Of a stretch of DNA of 64,000 nucleotides, positions 34,261-47,149 are shown piece by piece (position 1 is the first letter of the stretch; each line of letters opens with the position of its first letter). Source of the stretch: Steromphala cineraria. Lineage: Eukaryota > Mollusca > Gastropoda > Trochida > Trochidae. The position numbers were made by a program, and so were the translations under genes. Below the pieces are notes generated by a model. It had not been told where the DNA came from, ran no database searches, and saw only the letters and a program-made list of their open reading frames with translations. The DNA lies in the NCBI GenBank assembly GCA_916613615.1, contig OU744731.1:52614645-52678644 (forward strand), read 5' to 3'.

Positions 34261-35130
34261 GAGTCATTTTATTGTATGCATCGTCTGATCAATACAGAAA
34301 GTAAAGAGATTTGAGACAGAAAGTAAACTGGATTTATTCTACAAGAAGTCTTTATACAAGAGTTTTACTAAATAGCATCAGATTGGATATTGGATTTTAG
34401 TGATGGGAATCATGAGATTGTGTCTATTTCTAGCCCTGTGACCTTTTCCTCATAAAACTCCTCACAGCCTCAATAAGAGAAGATCAATTGAAAACACTTC
34501 TTCTCCTTTTCTTCTCATGATTATGACATAAGAATGTGTACTAATTGTGGCTTTGTCATAAGATTGTGAATTTTCATTTTAATTATTTTTTTTTTATTCA
34601 TTGATAACATTTTGATGGTTTTTCAATTGTTTTGATTAAAACAAAACAATATTTTAGCATAAAACTCATCATAGCCTCTCCTATTCTTCTCATTATTACG
34701 ATAAAAGAATATGGAGTAATTGGTGCTTAGCCATTTAAATTTGAATTTTTGGGGAAATTCTAATTTCCTTCTATTTATTTTACTTTCGAAAATCTAATTT
34801 CATATCTGATTCATTGTATGACATTGATTAAAGTTTTTCAAATTGCATTGTGTAATATTTTTTTTTTATGCAGTAGGATTAACCACAATCAGAAGAGGAG
34901 TAATCTTAATGAGAACTTTCATTTCAAAAACTTATATGTGGCAATTGATGCAATATGTTGAAATGTCACATTTTTGCTGGATTTTGCTGAATGATTCTCA
35001 TGTATATGCATTTTTTGTACATGTATCATTATTCAGAGTAATTGGATTTAGTTTTAACAAGCATGATTTTCTTCAGAATTTGTCGTTGGATTTCTTTAAT
35101 ATTATCATATATCAATTTATCTTAAGTTTT

Positions 35131-35335
35131 TATGGTTGTCGTTTACATTTAGTGACAAATATTCAACTTTGCATGGTTGTCATTTACATTTAATGAGAAA
35201 TATTCACCTTTGTATGGTTGTCTTTTACATTTAATTTCAAATATTCACCTTGTATGGTTGTCGTTTACATTTGATAACAAATATTCACCTTTGTATGATT
35301 GTTGTTTACATTTAATAACAAATATTCACTTTTTC
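35131..35335. repeat. 41-bp minisatellite, five units
   Basis: Unit TATGGTTGTCGTTTACATTT + A(A)TxACAAATATTCACCTTTG. Five units with scattered substitutions; the frames across it are repeat translations. Confidence 0.85.
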
Positions 35336-35629
35336 AAAGAACAACCCTTCTCTGCAATGACTTTTCATGCCCAACTTGTAGCTAGAATGGTAATGAGTAC
35401 ATTATCAAACACTGAACTAGCAGACCATGCATGAAAAACCATGAATCAATGAATATAAATGAATAATTAGGTTGTGGCTGGGAGAGAGTGTTAAGGTTCA
35501 AGGTACAAGTAATTAAAGTGCATAAATAACCAACATCTGAAGACCACTGACCGGAGGTCAATCTAATAAGACTTGTAATTGGAAGTGTGATGGGAAGCAG
35601 AGAGCTGTATCATTAACTTGACCCTTACC

Positions 35630-36005
35630 TCACTTGTAGTTCAACTGGTCAGTAACCCTCTGTCTCTGGTTTGGGTAGAGTCCAGTCCAGGCAAGTACCT
35701 CACTTGTAGTCCCCACTGGTCTGTAACCCTCTCTCTGGTATGGGTAGATTCCAGTCCGTCCAAGTACCCCCGGTCAGAGAATCCAGTCCAAACTTAAACT
35801 TCTGGTCAGATATTTTAGTCTGGTCAGAGTATCCAGTCCAAATTTGATTTTTAAGTTAGATATTCAAGTCTTGCCTTAAAACCTTCAGTCAGGAAGTCCA
35901 GTCCAAACTTGAACTTCTGGTTAGATATTCAAAGCCAGCCTCAAAAACTCTTGTGAGCCAGGTATTCAAGTCTTGCCTCAAATCCCTTTTGGTCAGAGTA
36001 TCCAG
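35630..36005. repeat. Irregular repeats of GGTCAGAGTATCCAGTCCAAA
   Basis: Variants of CTGGTCAGATATTxxAGTC and AGTCCAAACTTGAACTTCTG recur about seven times, with spacing from 40 to 70 bp. TACCTCACTTGTAGT occurs twice at the left edge (35627, 35696). Confidence 0.65.
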
Positions 36006-36599
36006 TAACACCTTGCTCCTCTGATCTAAGGATCATAACAAAGCAACCTCTGTGGAAAAACCTGAACCCACTATTCTCTTAAGGTAGAATCCTTTGAGAA
36101 TTCTGGAACAAAACTCCTAATTCAGAGGAAGACTTAGAACTTAGCCTCCTGGTATTATATAATCAGACTGGAACCAATCCTTTCTTGTGATTAGTCTTAT
36201 ATGCTGTTATTCTTAAGTATACTGTAATCCAATATTTGTCCATAGTTAGACTTCCAATCTCTCTTAGTCAGTCTCAATCAGAGTAAAATCTTTCTGTGAT
36301 TCTTCGGCTCCACATTGAATAACTCTCTCTCTCTCTTTCTCAATTTTACTTTTGGGTCAGAATTGACTTTTGCTTCCCTCCTTGTGGATAAATAACTGAC
36401 TTCTGATTCCCTGTTCAGACTAGAACCTAATTCCACTTGAGCCGCTCAGGATGACCAAGGTCCATTCCGAACTCTTAACTCTGTTGTTGGACTGTGATCC
36501 AGTGCCTTCTCTGGTCAGTCACAACCTAACTCTGTGATCAGAGTCCGGTCTCTCTCCCTCTCCCAGTCAGTGGCTACACATAAGCTCTGTGCATGTTGG

Positions 36600-38420
36600 A
36601 CACTCATCTAATAATCAATAGCCTTCTTTAATTCCAGCAAATCCGATTTGCAGGGCAGAGGTGGAGGTCAAATCGGATGCACTTGTCACCACTGTACACT
36701 GGTCACTGCCGAATGAGTCAGCCTTGCTCGGCCAACATTCTTCCAATTAGAACTTCTACCGTTGTCCCTTTAAGATTTTGCCAATATTGTCAAGTGCTCC
36801 ACGATGCCTTAAGCAAATATTATCCAGTAATAAAGCTCCGAAATTGCAGTGATGGATCTTCCAGTTTGACAGCTAACCTCTCAATATTGCCTATACTATT
36901 ACTGACAAGAACATGGGAAGTTAAAGTGCTGTACCTTGAGTACACTAGATACAGGGGATGTCCATCCACTTTCTATAACTTGCAGCCAATCAATACAAGC
37001 TGTGCTGGAATTTCCATGTAAAACTTATCTGTCTTATCGTCGCTTTAATATGTTGCCATGATACCACAGCAAGTTTTTCCGGTGAATCTTCCCATTGAGC
37101 AGAAGAGCCAGACGAGGAGAGATTAGTTCCAGAAGTATTCAGTGTGATGAAATCTGACTGTGTGCCTCAAGCCATATGACATAGGGGATCAAGCGAGGAA
37201 CGTTCGCCGCCGACCTCAGATTTCCTGTCCGCTGACGGCCGATCCTACACGAGATGTGTCACCCTTCACAACTATACTGTAGGCAGAGAGCCCCGAGGAC
37301 TGTCCGTGGCAAGCAGATGGCAGGGGTCAGTGTTTACTCATTGATGTCCCCTTCAAATCTGCTACAAGTGACTGATACCGGATCAATATACAGGCATGGA
37401 GGACCACATCTTACATCAAACTCTTCTTAATATCTACGACTTCAATCTGAAGATATTAACCTCCCGAATGTTCCAACTGTAAGCTCCTTACTGGTGTGCC
37501 ATTCACATGGCATTGGATGAAAGCAAAGAGCAATTTGGCGTATTCTGTAAAAGGCGTCGATTGGGAATGAGTTTGAGCGGTGTAGGGTGAAAATATGAGT
37601 AAATGTCCTGAGGGTTTGAGTGTGAAGAGCCTAGCGGTCGGAGTCTGTGTGAACTACTCTCCTCGCTCTCTCCCATAGCAGTTTATCATCGATCATGTGA
37701 AAATAGGTTTGATCTTTGCTATTTGTCATTACCATCAATTTGGAGATAGCATTTCCCCTAGCCTAGTGAGGATCTGTGTATGACAGTTATTCCCGGCAAT
37801 GAGCTGGTAATGCTCGTAACTATAACTCAAAGCGTTGAGCCTCCCACCGTACATATGTCCCGTCAATTAGTTACAAGCGTTTATCAGTCCACATCTCTCT
37901 GTACAAACACCGGAATCTTCTTCTTAGAAAATGCCACCTCTGCTTCTGATCAATACTGTAGCCATGATTTTATTTGTTTTCCATACCCCTTACAAGGCAG
38001 AATACAATCATTTATTATTCCACATGGGAATTAATCTAGACTTACAGGACACTTGTCTTTCATGTAAGACAAAAAGATCTGTTTTCGATTGGGTGATTGT
38101 CAGACTTAATTAAACGTGTGCTTGTGAGTTGAAGAATGGGAGAAAGAAGAAAGGGTTTGGTAGTAAAATTGTGGATGTAGTTTGATTGCTTGATAGCGGG
38201 ATTAATGGCAGGCCGAGGGCAGACAAATACTTCCTGCCTTTTCACAGTCATTGTCTCTGGAGTGTAATTAGAAAATTAGCCCGGTGATTGAAGCTTACCG
38301 GATCTGAGCGTTAGAAGAAGTAGAGTTGAGCGTCGGTTCATTCAATTTGTGCTAAGGTCAGAGCCTTGTAGCTTGTGTAGCTCACGCCCCACGCCTGTAG
38401 TCCCTATCTGATGGATCCAC
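36600..38420. other. Unique, GC-richer intergenic island
   Basis: It stands out from the AT-rich surroundings, especially at 37180-37340 (many CpG) and 37600-37680. No known repeat, splice pair or protein domain is recognised. The 114-codon frame at 36677-37021 shows no family features. It could hold a promoter, an untranslated exon or a conserved regulatory element. Confidence 0.3.
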
Positions 38421-38557
38421 ACTTCCGTTCAACGTTTTTCAAACCTTTTCCAAGTTTGAAGGTGGATTTTGGCTAACAGGCTGTGATGGGAAAACACTTC
38501 AACTCAAACTGATGTATCTTTAATTGGAATTCTATAATTGAGGCATTGAAAAAAAAC

Positions 38558-38850
38558 CGTTCAATTTGTCAATCAAAATAGGACCTGAATTCTTCTAGCG
38601 TTTTATTTTTTTCTCTTTTAAGATTTGTAGGTCAACATGTTTTTTTATTATATGAATTGTAATTTGTCAATCAAACTAAGACCTGAATTCTTCTAGCGTT
38701 TTATTTTTTTCTCTTTTAAGATTTGTAGGTCAACATGTTTTCTTTGTGATATGTATTGCAATTTGTCAATCAAAATAATCCCTGAATTCTTCTAGCGTTT
38801 TCTTTCTTTCTTACAAAAATTATGGTCAACATGATTGTTCGTTGTTATAT
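38558..38850. repeat. Three-unit tandem duplication, about 98 bp
   Basis: CAATTTGTCAATCAAAATA, then CCTGAATTCTTCTAGCGTTT, then a T-rich stretch and GGTCAACATG, at 38561, 38659 and 38759. Units 1 and 2 are closest. Confidence 0.85.
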
Positions 38851-39599
38851 ATTGTAATTGAGTGGGCAGTCATTGCCAACATGATGATAGAGAAAAAAAA
38901 AGGATGCATGCAAGGGTCCAATTGTACCAGAGGCATGATACCACACAGTAACAGTATATATTGTAATTTATATTTAAAGAGATAGTAAGACATGAGTTTT
39001 TGACTGGGTTGGATGTAGATTTCAAATTGAAGAAATTTTTCAGAGAATATTTATGTACACAGCACTATCCCTTGACTTTCATTTCCACATGTTGAGAGAC
39101 TCTTTATATTATCAACACTTTCTTCTCTTATATTTCATTGTAATTGAATATCATTACAATGTGGAAATATGACCAGAAGAAAGTGATTATCTGAAGGGAA
39201 AATTTGTTTCATTTAATTTGTATTCAGTCTTTAATATTAAGCATCTAATATGAAAATAAGACTTTCTATTTGTAGTGAAATACTTGTCTGTGGATGATAG
39301 AAACTAAAAGTTTAATATTTCTCATAAATATTCTATTTGTACACCAAAAGAATATCATCATTGAATATGAAGTCATTTGAGATAAATCTGTCTGGATGTG
39401 ACATATGTTCATTTTACAACCCATAAAGATATGATGTGTAGGTTTTTTATGATGCTTATCTAATATCAAGTGAATGACGCTAAAATCTTTTGAAAAGATT
39501 TTGAATGAGACGAATCAATAGCTTAGTGAAATTTTTCAAAAGAATGTGCTATTGATGATTTGTGCATCATTAAACCCATGAATATGGTAAGGTGGTAAT

Positions 39600-39960
39600 T
39601 TTCCTGTCTGTCCGATGACTGCGTAAGAAATGGTGATATCATTAGCCATTCCAATTCTTCTCAGATGGTGTCTTGAAGGCACCGGCGGTGCCGCGGTCTT
39701 CTCCGGGTAATAGGAAATCTCTGATTTATCGTTTGTAGCTGTTTAAAATATCTCTTTCCTCAAGCCTCTTCGGAATCACTATCTTTTGATGGGCTTTGAC
39801 GGAGCGGCGTTTATCACCTTCATTAAGGCAAGCATTGCCGGGAGAATTAGATATGCAATGAATGATGCTTGTGCATTGCGTTCAATTGATCTTTTTTTCA
39901 GGTCGCTCCTAAAATTTTACTGCTCCTGAACATGAAAAGGTGGATTTGTCTGGAAAGTTT
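39600..39960. other. Unique segment with GGCACC-GGC-GGTGCC hairpin
   Basis: A GC-rich patch at 39675-39710 with a perfect 6-bp inverted repeat around a 3-bp centre, followed by AT-rich sequence with ATTAGATATGCAATGAATGA and other homeodomain- or POU-like motifs. Non-coding; function unknown. Confidence 0.25.
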
Positions 39961-40264
39961 AGCGTAAAGTTGATAAGGGTGTATGGGTTGTCACGCCTGA
40001 ACAGTTCACTGTCTGTAGATGAAATATATTTGCTCCATTTAATTGCCGTTGACGCCGTCTAATTTCCCGTATGCTAGTCTATATGGTCCCCCACACAGGA
40101 CATGCATGTGAATGAGTTGCAAGTATTGATAGTGAAGTTGAATTTTGAGGCAGTATCTCCACTTTCTGTTCTCTCTATTCACCTCCCTACATATCAGAGT
40201 CTCTGAGATCAATATTCCTTGATTAAGAGTAATCCTATCTGTTCCTTCTTTACCTGGGTGAACA

Positions 40265-40410
40265 CACAACACGTCAGCAGATTACTAGTTGCAACAACAC
40301 TGTCAACTTCACATTTGTCTCTAAAGTGAAATTTATAAAAATTGATAATTAATCTTTTAAAATATGATAAGATTTCAGGTTTCAACAACACTGTCAACTT
40401 CACTGTGTTC
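40265..40410. repeat. Short direct repeat CAACAACACTGTCAACTTCAC
   Basis: The same 20-bp core with following TCTCTA sits at about 40291 and 40383 (period about 92 bp). It produces two look-alike opposing frames without coding signs. Confidence 0.6.
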
Positions 40411-40834
40411 AGTCTCTACAAAAATATTAAATACTTTTTTAAATAACATATATAAGCCTCGAGAAATTAGATCTTCCCATATGAGGATCTTCAGATCATT
40501 TCATGAGTTAATGGAGTCAAATAAAAGTATTGTGTCATGTCGCTAAAACCAATGCACACTATAATAAAAAAATACAAAGTAAATGCTAAAATTGTCAAGA
40601 ACATGAGATAAATAAACAAATCTTCCTCAAATATCATATGGTCTTTGGGGTAAACATACCTTCAATATATAAAATTTGGTCATATGTGATGTTTTAGCAA
40701 TATTTAATATTTGAAATATATTTTAAAATCTTTGTCATAAAAGTTTGAAATGTTTCTATAACTGTTTTCATCACGGATATTCAAATAGAACATTATGATG
40801 TTATCCAAATCAGCCAAACCAACTCTGTTTCTTA

Positions 40835-41050
40835 TTTTTTTTATAATTATTTGAAATTCATTATGTATAACAGAAATTATATTTAAGTTAATTATGATAT
40901 ACATCCTGTAACCTTTACGAACACAGATAGAGGATGTCAAGCTAGCTACAATCTAACACATCAGCCAAATTAGTGACTCCATTCTAATCAATTATTTCAA
41001 ATTCAACAGAAATTATATAAAAGTTTATTATGATATACATCCTGTAACCT
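40835..41050. repeat. Direct duplication carrying the piggyBac-like insertion site
   Basis: TTATTTGAAATTC...ATGATATACATCCTGTAACC (about 40849-40915) is repeated at 40990-41050 after the intervening AACACAGATAG...CACATCAGCC segment. The second copy resumes beyond the transposon at 44355-44400. One copy is intact and the other is interrupted. Confidence 0.75.
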
Positions 41051-44000
41051 TTAACCCTTTATATACTGCTAGCGCCTACAAGCGCAAGATAAAAGTTGCT
41101 TCTACAACTCATTGACGCATTGAGGCTCACCCAAGAATCGGCTCCTGTCACTCAGTGACGCTTACAAGCGCGCTGTTTGGAATCGCCGTATCCTCAATGA
41201 CGCTTCTATGCGCAAGAGGGGATGTCGAGAAAAATGACTAACTTCAGATAAAAGTAATGTGTTAAAATCCAAATTTACATAAATGCAGCGGAAGATTTTC
41301 ATTATATTCTGTCAAAAGGCTAAAGTTTTGGGGAAAAGCTATTTTGATGACCAATTTATCCAGCTTGAAAAAAAAATTTCGAAGAAAATTTGCCGATGTT
41401 TTGCATCATCACCGTGCAGTGTCAACATTACATTTTCTATAAGTGTACATTGTTTTGAAACACAAAAGTTTCTAAAAACTATAATTTCGTGATAATATTT
41501 ATACTAGGGTATAAGAAAAAGATGAAAGAAATTTCAAATGCATCTTAGATCAACATAAAACGAACATGAATGCAAACTAAATATGTCAACACGAGTGCGC
41601 ACGTGGCTTGTTATCAAATCGAAAATACAATTTTTAAAAACAAAATACAAACATTTGCACAATTGCTTGATGAAATATAGCTGATATTGAATTCGAAAAT
41701 TCTTAATTTAAATTATGTCACTCGTTTTTTCTGTCGATTATAAGTCAAAAGAAATAGATAACTCCAAAACGGCAACTGACCTAAGAAACAGATGTCGTGA
41801 TGATAACTTAAAGTGAACAATCACAAGTTGGTGCATCGGTCGCAAAAGAGATCGATTAAAATCATTTTGGTCTTTTTTCTTGTGATTAAAAAGAAACAAA
41901 ATTTGTATTGCCTTAACTGGATAATACTAAGATATTAAGAATAATATTGTGAACAAATAAATGTATACGAAAATACTAATTATGAAAATGTGTATACTTC
42001 AAATATAATATATGCTTATGATTACGTTTTTAATTTTTTATGTCCTATTATTTTCAATCGAATATAATCTTTCAGTATTTATAAAATAACTATACCCAAA
42101 CAATGAATAAGTATTTTAAATAAACAACAGAAAATGTGTTACATCAAGACAATAAGTATTTCTTGGAAATATGTCGTAAGAAAACGTCTCGACCACTTGC
42201 TCAGATCAGCTGTGAATTTACTTCCGGGTTGTGTTTTCGTAAATAACGACGTAAAAACAAACAAATCTATGTTCATTAATGCATATTTAGAAACTACAAT
42301 TATTTTTGAAAGATATAGGAATGAATACGATACATATATCTTGAATTTGGGTCAATAATTTAGAAATTTAGAAAGTGGAATCGATCACTATAGTGGTGAA
42401 GTTTCAACTTCGTTTCTGATGCAGTACAAGGTGCGTTGAAACTGACGATGTCTCAGAAGTTGGTCAACACAGACATTTTTTATAGCAAGTAAAACATTGA
42501 CAATTCTTTTGATAAGTGATTCACCAACAACGAAGTGCAATAGTATTTTTTTCCTTGCAAAAACATGGACTTACACAGACACGATATTTTTCATTGATAA
42601 CTTTCTGCCGTAATCACAAGAAATTAATTAATTTAACATTTTCTTTCGTGGGATATATTATGCTTCAATAACAATATTTGTGACATATTCTTAAATTCTT
42701 GTTTAATATTTAATCCAAAAGGGGAAATAAAAACAAAGAATATTTTCTTCACAAGCAAGTCAAAATACATGATGTAAATATTCTTTTTCAGTCCTGGTGC
42801 AAGATCTTTATTTATGTAAGTTATTGATTTAAAATTTATTGATAATATTGTAGTCTGGTTAAATCAACAACCCCACTGCAAACATGGATTTATTCTTACA
42901 TATATGTAGGACTCGAATCCATGGCAGGCCTCAAATCCGTGGCGGATTTCCAAATCCATGGCGGATTTTCAAAAGCTTGGAAAATTACCGTACCTATCAA
43001 AAGCTGTGGCGGATTTTGCATTGATTGTGATGAGACATTTTCAGCTGGGCAGAATTGCGTTACCAACATTCAATTTATGTGTTTTCCTACATGTACTTAC
43101 CTACATGTACTGTATTATAGGCCAAATTCTGCAACTGGTCAATAAGTAATGCAATCGGTACAACAATATGTTCGCCACTACATTAATATCTTTAGGAAAT
43201 TAGACCTTGGATTCTCGTTAGACTGACTTTTTTAGCAGATAGATATTTGTTGGCTATCTTTTTTTAACCCTTGGATCCGTATCGACAATGTTTTAGGGTT
43301 AGTTTGTCTAGTGCAAGGGTCGGTAACGTACATTGTAGATAAAGTGGCGAACATATTTGTACAGTGAACCTATAACGCTTACCCTAACCCTAACCGTTAA
43401 GAAATCCCTTAATATGAATCCAAGGTCTAAAGTAGACATTTAGTATGAATCCAAGGGCTAAAGAAGATAGATTCAGCGAATTTATGACTAAAGAAGACAG
43501 TTGCAATGAATTCAAGGGCTACAAAGGAGAACTGATACTTTTCCAAGGCTTAAATAAACCGTATGACGGAAATAAGTAACATAATGCAATTGGTATTATG
43601 CTATCTCGGACGGCAATAGCGGCTGAATTCTTTTCTTTCTGTTGGAAAATATCTTGCCTTCCGAATGAAGAGCGGTTTCGTCTGGCGACGCAAACAGTTA
43701 GCGATTATGACGTCATCCGCCAATGACGTCACTAAACATGACGTCAATAAACAATCAAACAATCAAACTCGCCATAGATTAGGAATTCCGCCATGGATTA
43801 GAGACCCGCCACAGATCTGAGTCCTACATCAAATTTAGACATGGCTTATGATAACAAAACCCAGAAGAAAATAATCATGATATCAATTATCAACACATGG
43901 ACATGAATTATAATAATTGTTCAGAACTACAAACAAAGATTTATTTTTTAGTTTGAATATTTATTAATTACAGTTCATAGAAATATTTTTTTTAAATATT

Positions 44001-44354
44001 AATTGTTGAATGGAATTAAAAATTATTTTCATTATTCCAAATCTGACAACAGAGTTAATATTCTTAAATTATATTCATTTTTAAAAAAATTCTTTACTTA
44101 AACTTAAAATTACTTAACACAGAATGATAGAAATATGATATAACTTACCTTATTCTTAGTTTATTATCACCACATGAAGTTCTTTTTCACATAAAGCATT
44201 TTTTAATCTTTTTATGAAAAAAAATTTTTCTAAATTTTTTCTCTGGTATTGAGGCCAGAAAATGGCTGTGGTATTTAAGCAACATTTTACCCAAAAAATA
44301 TTGTGGGTGTTGCAAGCAACTTAAATTTTTTGTTTGCAGTATGTAAAGGGTCAA
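41051..44354. mobile_element. 3.3-kb piggyBac-like element, non-autonomous, with a nested element
   Basis: The left end TTAACCCTTTATATACTGC and the inverse of the right end, TTGACCCTTTACATACTGC, match at 17 of 19 bases. TTAA plus CCCTTT is the usual start of piggyBac-family ends, from knowledge of the family. Host sequence on the two sides (CCTGTAACCTT and ACGAACACAGATAG) is contiguous in a nearby unbroken paralogue at 40908-40935, which acts as an empty site. Subterminal TGACGCTTACAAGCGC-like motifs recur at 41065-41215. No transposase frame is visible; the longest open frames inside are about 75 codons. Confidence 0.8.
42904..43829. mobile_element. TIR element with repeated word AATCCATGGCGGA, nested in the piggyBac-like element
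   Basis: Arms of about 65 bp start ATGTAGGACTC and hold three copies each of a AATCC(A/G)TGGCGGA word, inverted at 43760-43829. A second, inner pair of inverted segments (CCTTGGAT(T/C)C near 43210 and 43273, GAATCCAAGG near 43417 and 43448) could fold into a long hairpin. A CCCTAACCCTAACC stretch at about 43382 resembles telomere repeat. The frames at 42921-43149 are the word repeats themselves. Confidence 0.75.
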
Positions 44355-45521
44355 ACGAACACAGATAGTGACAGCCAAGCTACAATGTAACACATCAGCC
44401 TGCCCAGTGTAACATGTTGTTACTTCAGTCCTAACCTAGCTTACAGGTCTTCAATCAATCCTCATAATTACATCGCACACATCTCATCATCCGATTCTGC
44501 TTGAAAGCTTCGCAGACTGATATATTTATCTTTCATGTGCTGTAATAGAATCTTTCAATAATACCACTCAAGGCTGACCTTATGGTTAAGGACCAATAAC
44601 AGTTATAGTTGAGTTTATTATCAACTTTTATACTTTTAACATCTATCATGGACAGCCAATTTGGTAAAAAAAGTTCTTGATTTTGATAAATGTGAACTGA
44701 TTCTATATTTGACATTTAGTAAATTCTTTGAGAGACATTAATCTTTTTATGCATTTTTATATTTATTCACTTAAAGTAAGTTTCAAACTTCCATATAAAA
44801 CAATAATGTTTTTCATACTGTATTCCAAATTTCATCTTCGTCTTTATGATACATAAATTTATTTATTTTAAATTTCGCCAATTTTTGAAAAAAATAAAAT
44901 AAAGTGACATTAATCTGATCAAACAAGCTGTATTGTTATCTTGAGGGAATATGTTCAATCAAGTCAATTTGAAAATAACTGACAAGATTGGATGACTTAA
45001 CATAAAAATGAGTTAAGTCTACTTTTTTGGGTAATTTTCAAATAAAGATATTTCAGAAACTCAGGACATTCTTTGTTCAATTCTTTAGTATCATAAACTC
45101 TATATATGAAAAAATATTTTTGTTGTCCCTGATTTTTCAAATAATCCATCACAATTTTTTTTCTCATAATGCAAAATACATTCGCAAAGTATGCAGGAGT
45201 GGAGCTGTAAAGATATGAAGATATAAAATTAGTTTAATTATACAAGTGCATGTCCTGCTGTTATCTGCCAACAATTCTATGACTTATATGCAGCTACCTA
45301 ATTTTTCTTTCAACTAAAGAAAGTTTAGAAACTAGGAACTAAGTCAAAAATGATTCTCTCATCAGTTGTTGATACCTCTATATTCCTTATATTCTTGAAA
45401 TCATGTTTATGAACATTCTTTTTTCCAATATTGAGAGATGAAATGAGATGAGGATATTTCAGAGCATGAAGTTATCAGCAGGGTTTCGATTCAATCACCT
45501 CATAACTAGCTTCTTCTGGCT
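44355..45521. other. No recognisable content
   Basis: The resumed duplication copy runs to about 44420, then unique AT-rich sequence. No gene is recognised. Confidence 0.45.
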
Positions 45522-46135
45522 TTGTTACGGAGTCACTGGATTCTGGCTTTGTTAGGGATTCCCTGGATTCAGGCTTTTTTGGGGATTCCCTGGATTCAGG
45601 CTTTGTTAGGGATTCCCTGGATTCAGGCTTTGTTGGGGATTCCCTGGATTCAGGCTTTGTTGGGGATTCCCTGGATTCAGGCTTTGTTAGGGATAATGGA
45701 TTCCTTGGATTCTGGCTTTGTTAGGGATTCCCTGGATTCAGGCTTTGTTAGGGAGTCACTGGATTCTGGCTTTGTTAGGGATTCCCTGGATTCTGGCTTT
45801 GTTATGATTCCCTTGATTCAGGCTTTGTTAGGGATTCCCTGGATTCTTGCTTTGTTAGGGATTCCCTGGATTCAGGCTTTGTTACGATTTCTTATATTCT
45901 GGCTTTGCTATGATTCCCTTTAATCTAGCTTTGTTACGATTTCCTGGATTCTGGCTTTGTTATGATTCCCTGGGTTCTGGCTTTGTTAGGGATTCCCTGG
46001 ATTCTGGCTTTGTTGCGATTCCCTGGATTCCGGCTTTGTTATGATTCCCTGGATTCTGGCTTTGTCAGGGATTCCCTGGATTCTGGCTTTGTTACGATTT
46101 CTTATATTCTGGCTTTGTTACAGATTCCCTGAATT
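45522..46135. repeat. 27-bp minisatellite, about 22 units
   Basis: Unit GGATTCCCTGGATTCAGGCT + TTGTTAG, with a minority of shorter TTATGATTCCC units. The period is nine codons, so a 133-codon plus-strand frame repeats the nine-residue word GIPWIQALL. The frame breaks wherever a unit changes length, and there is no start context or flanking gene, so I read it as non-coding. Confidence 0.88.
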
Positions 46136-47149
46136 CTGCAGCTACTTAGATGTTCTTGTCATCCCCGCTGTTGTTGGCATGTAGGGTAATTGGCATGCAT
46201 CTGACAAGGCCTGTCATTTACAGGAAAAAGTCATCTACGTTTGATGGTTTCAAATGATGTTGATAAAACATGGTATGAATATTGTAATCATAATGAAAGG
46301 TTTGGTCGTATCTTGAAAGGGATTTGACATCATTCAGGTTGAATTATAATGAGTTTTAGTTGTCTCTTGAAAGGGATTTGACATCAGATTGAATTGAAAA
46401 ACATAGTTTCATGCTTCGTAATGGGATTTTGAAAACAGCTGTTGTATCATGTTTTGAATGTTTTTCTATCTTCATATGAATATTTAAATTATTCATTTCC
46501 TTGAAATAGCTAGGTTCACTTTCAAGAGAATACTTAATTTTCTTTTTTCTCTTTCTCAAATAAAACTTGTGAATGAGGAATAGTTCAATGGATTTTCAAC
46601 TTCTTTATTACAAGGATGCATTGTTATGGTGTTGTCAAAACTGCAATAAAGTAATTTGATATAAATAAAAAGAACAAAAGCATACAGGTTAAAAGTATTC
46701 CACATATTTCATAACATAGTAACAAGTGTATACCTCGAGTCCTGAAGAAAGCTCTTACCATATAAACATCCTCTTTTGTTCTGTACTCAAGCTTCAAGCC
46801 ACATTTTCAGCGTGAGTGGACCAGAGTTGCAATCAGCAAGAAGTAGGAATTGAATCAAAATGGAAACTGATTTACTTGAGACCCTTCAGGCTATTCCATG
46901 TCGCGAGTTGACATTACCAGCCTGTTGTTCAACACAATCGAATAAACGTGATCACATGACCCCATCATAACCCCTAATTGATTAAAAGCTTACTGACAAG
47001 TATGATCTACTATACGAATGGTACAATCACATGTTGTGAAGATGGATGTAGAATCTGCTAACTAATAGCCCTGGGTGTAAGTAAGAACCCTGCCACAATC
47101 CAATGTGAACTCGCTTGCTTGTCTTTCATTGTGTGCAGGTTCCACTCAA

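Noticed and set aside
34843..35193. 116-codon plus-strand frame
   Set aside because: AT-rich hydrophobic composition and it runs into the 41-bp minisatellite; probably chance.
36677..37021. 114-codon plus-strand frame
   Set aside because: No domain, no homologous pattern recognised, and no supporting splice or start context.
43375..43400. Interstitial telomere or chromosome-fusion site from CCCTAACCCTAACC
   Set aside because: Only about two units, inside a transposon; too short for a telomeric relic.
45522..45923. 133-codon GIPWIQALL repeat frame as a repetitive structural protein
   Set aside because: The 27-bp period alone keeps the frame open; it breaks at shorter units and has no signal peptide or splice context.
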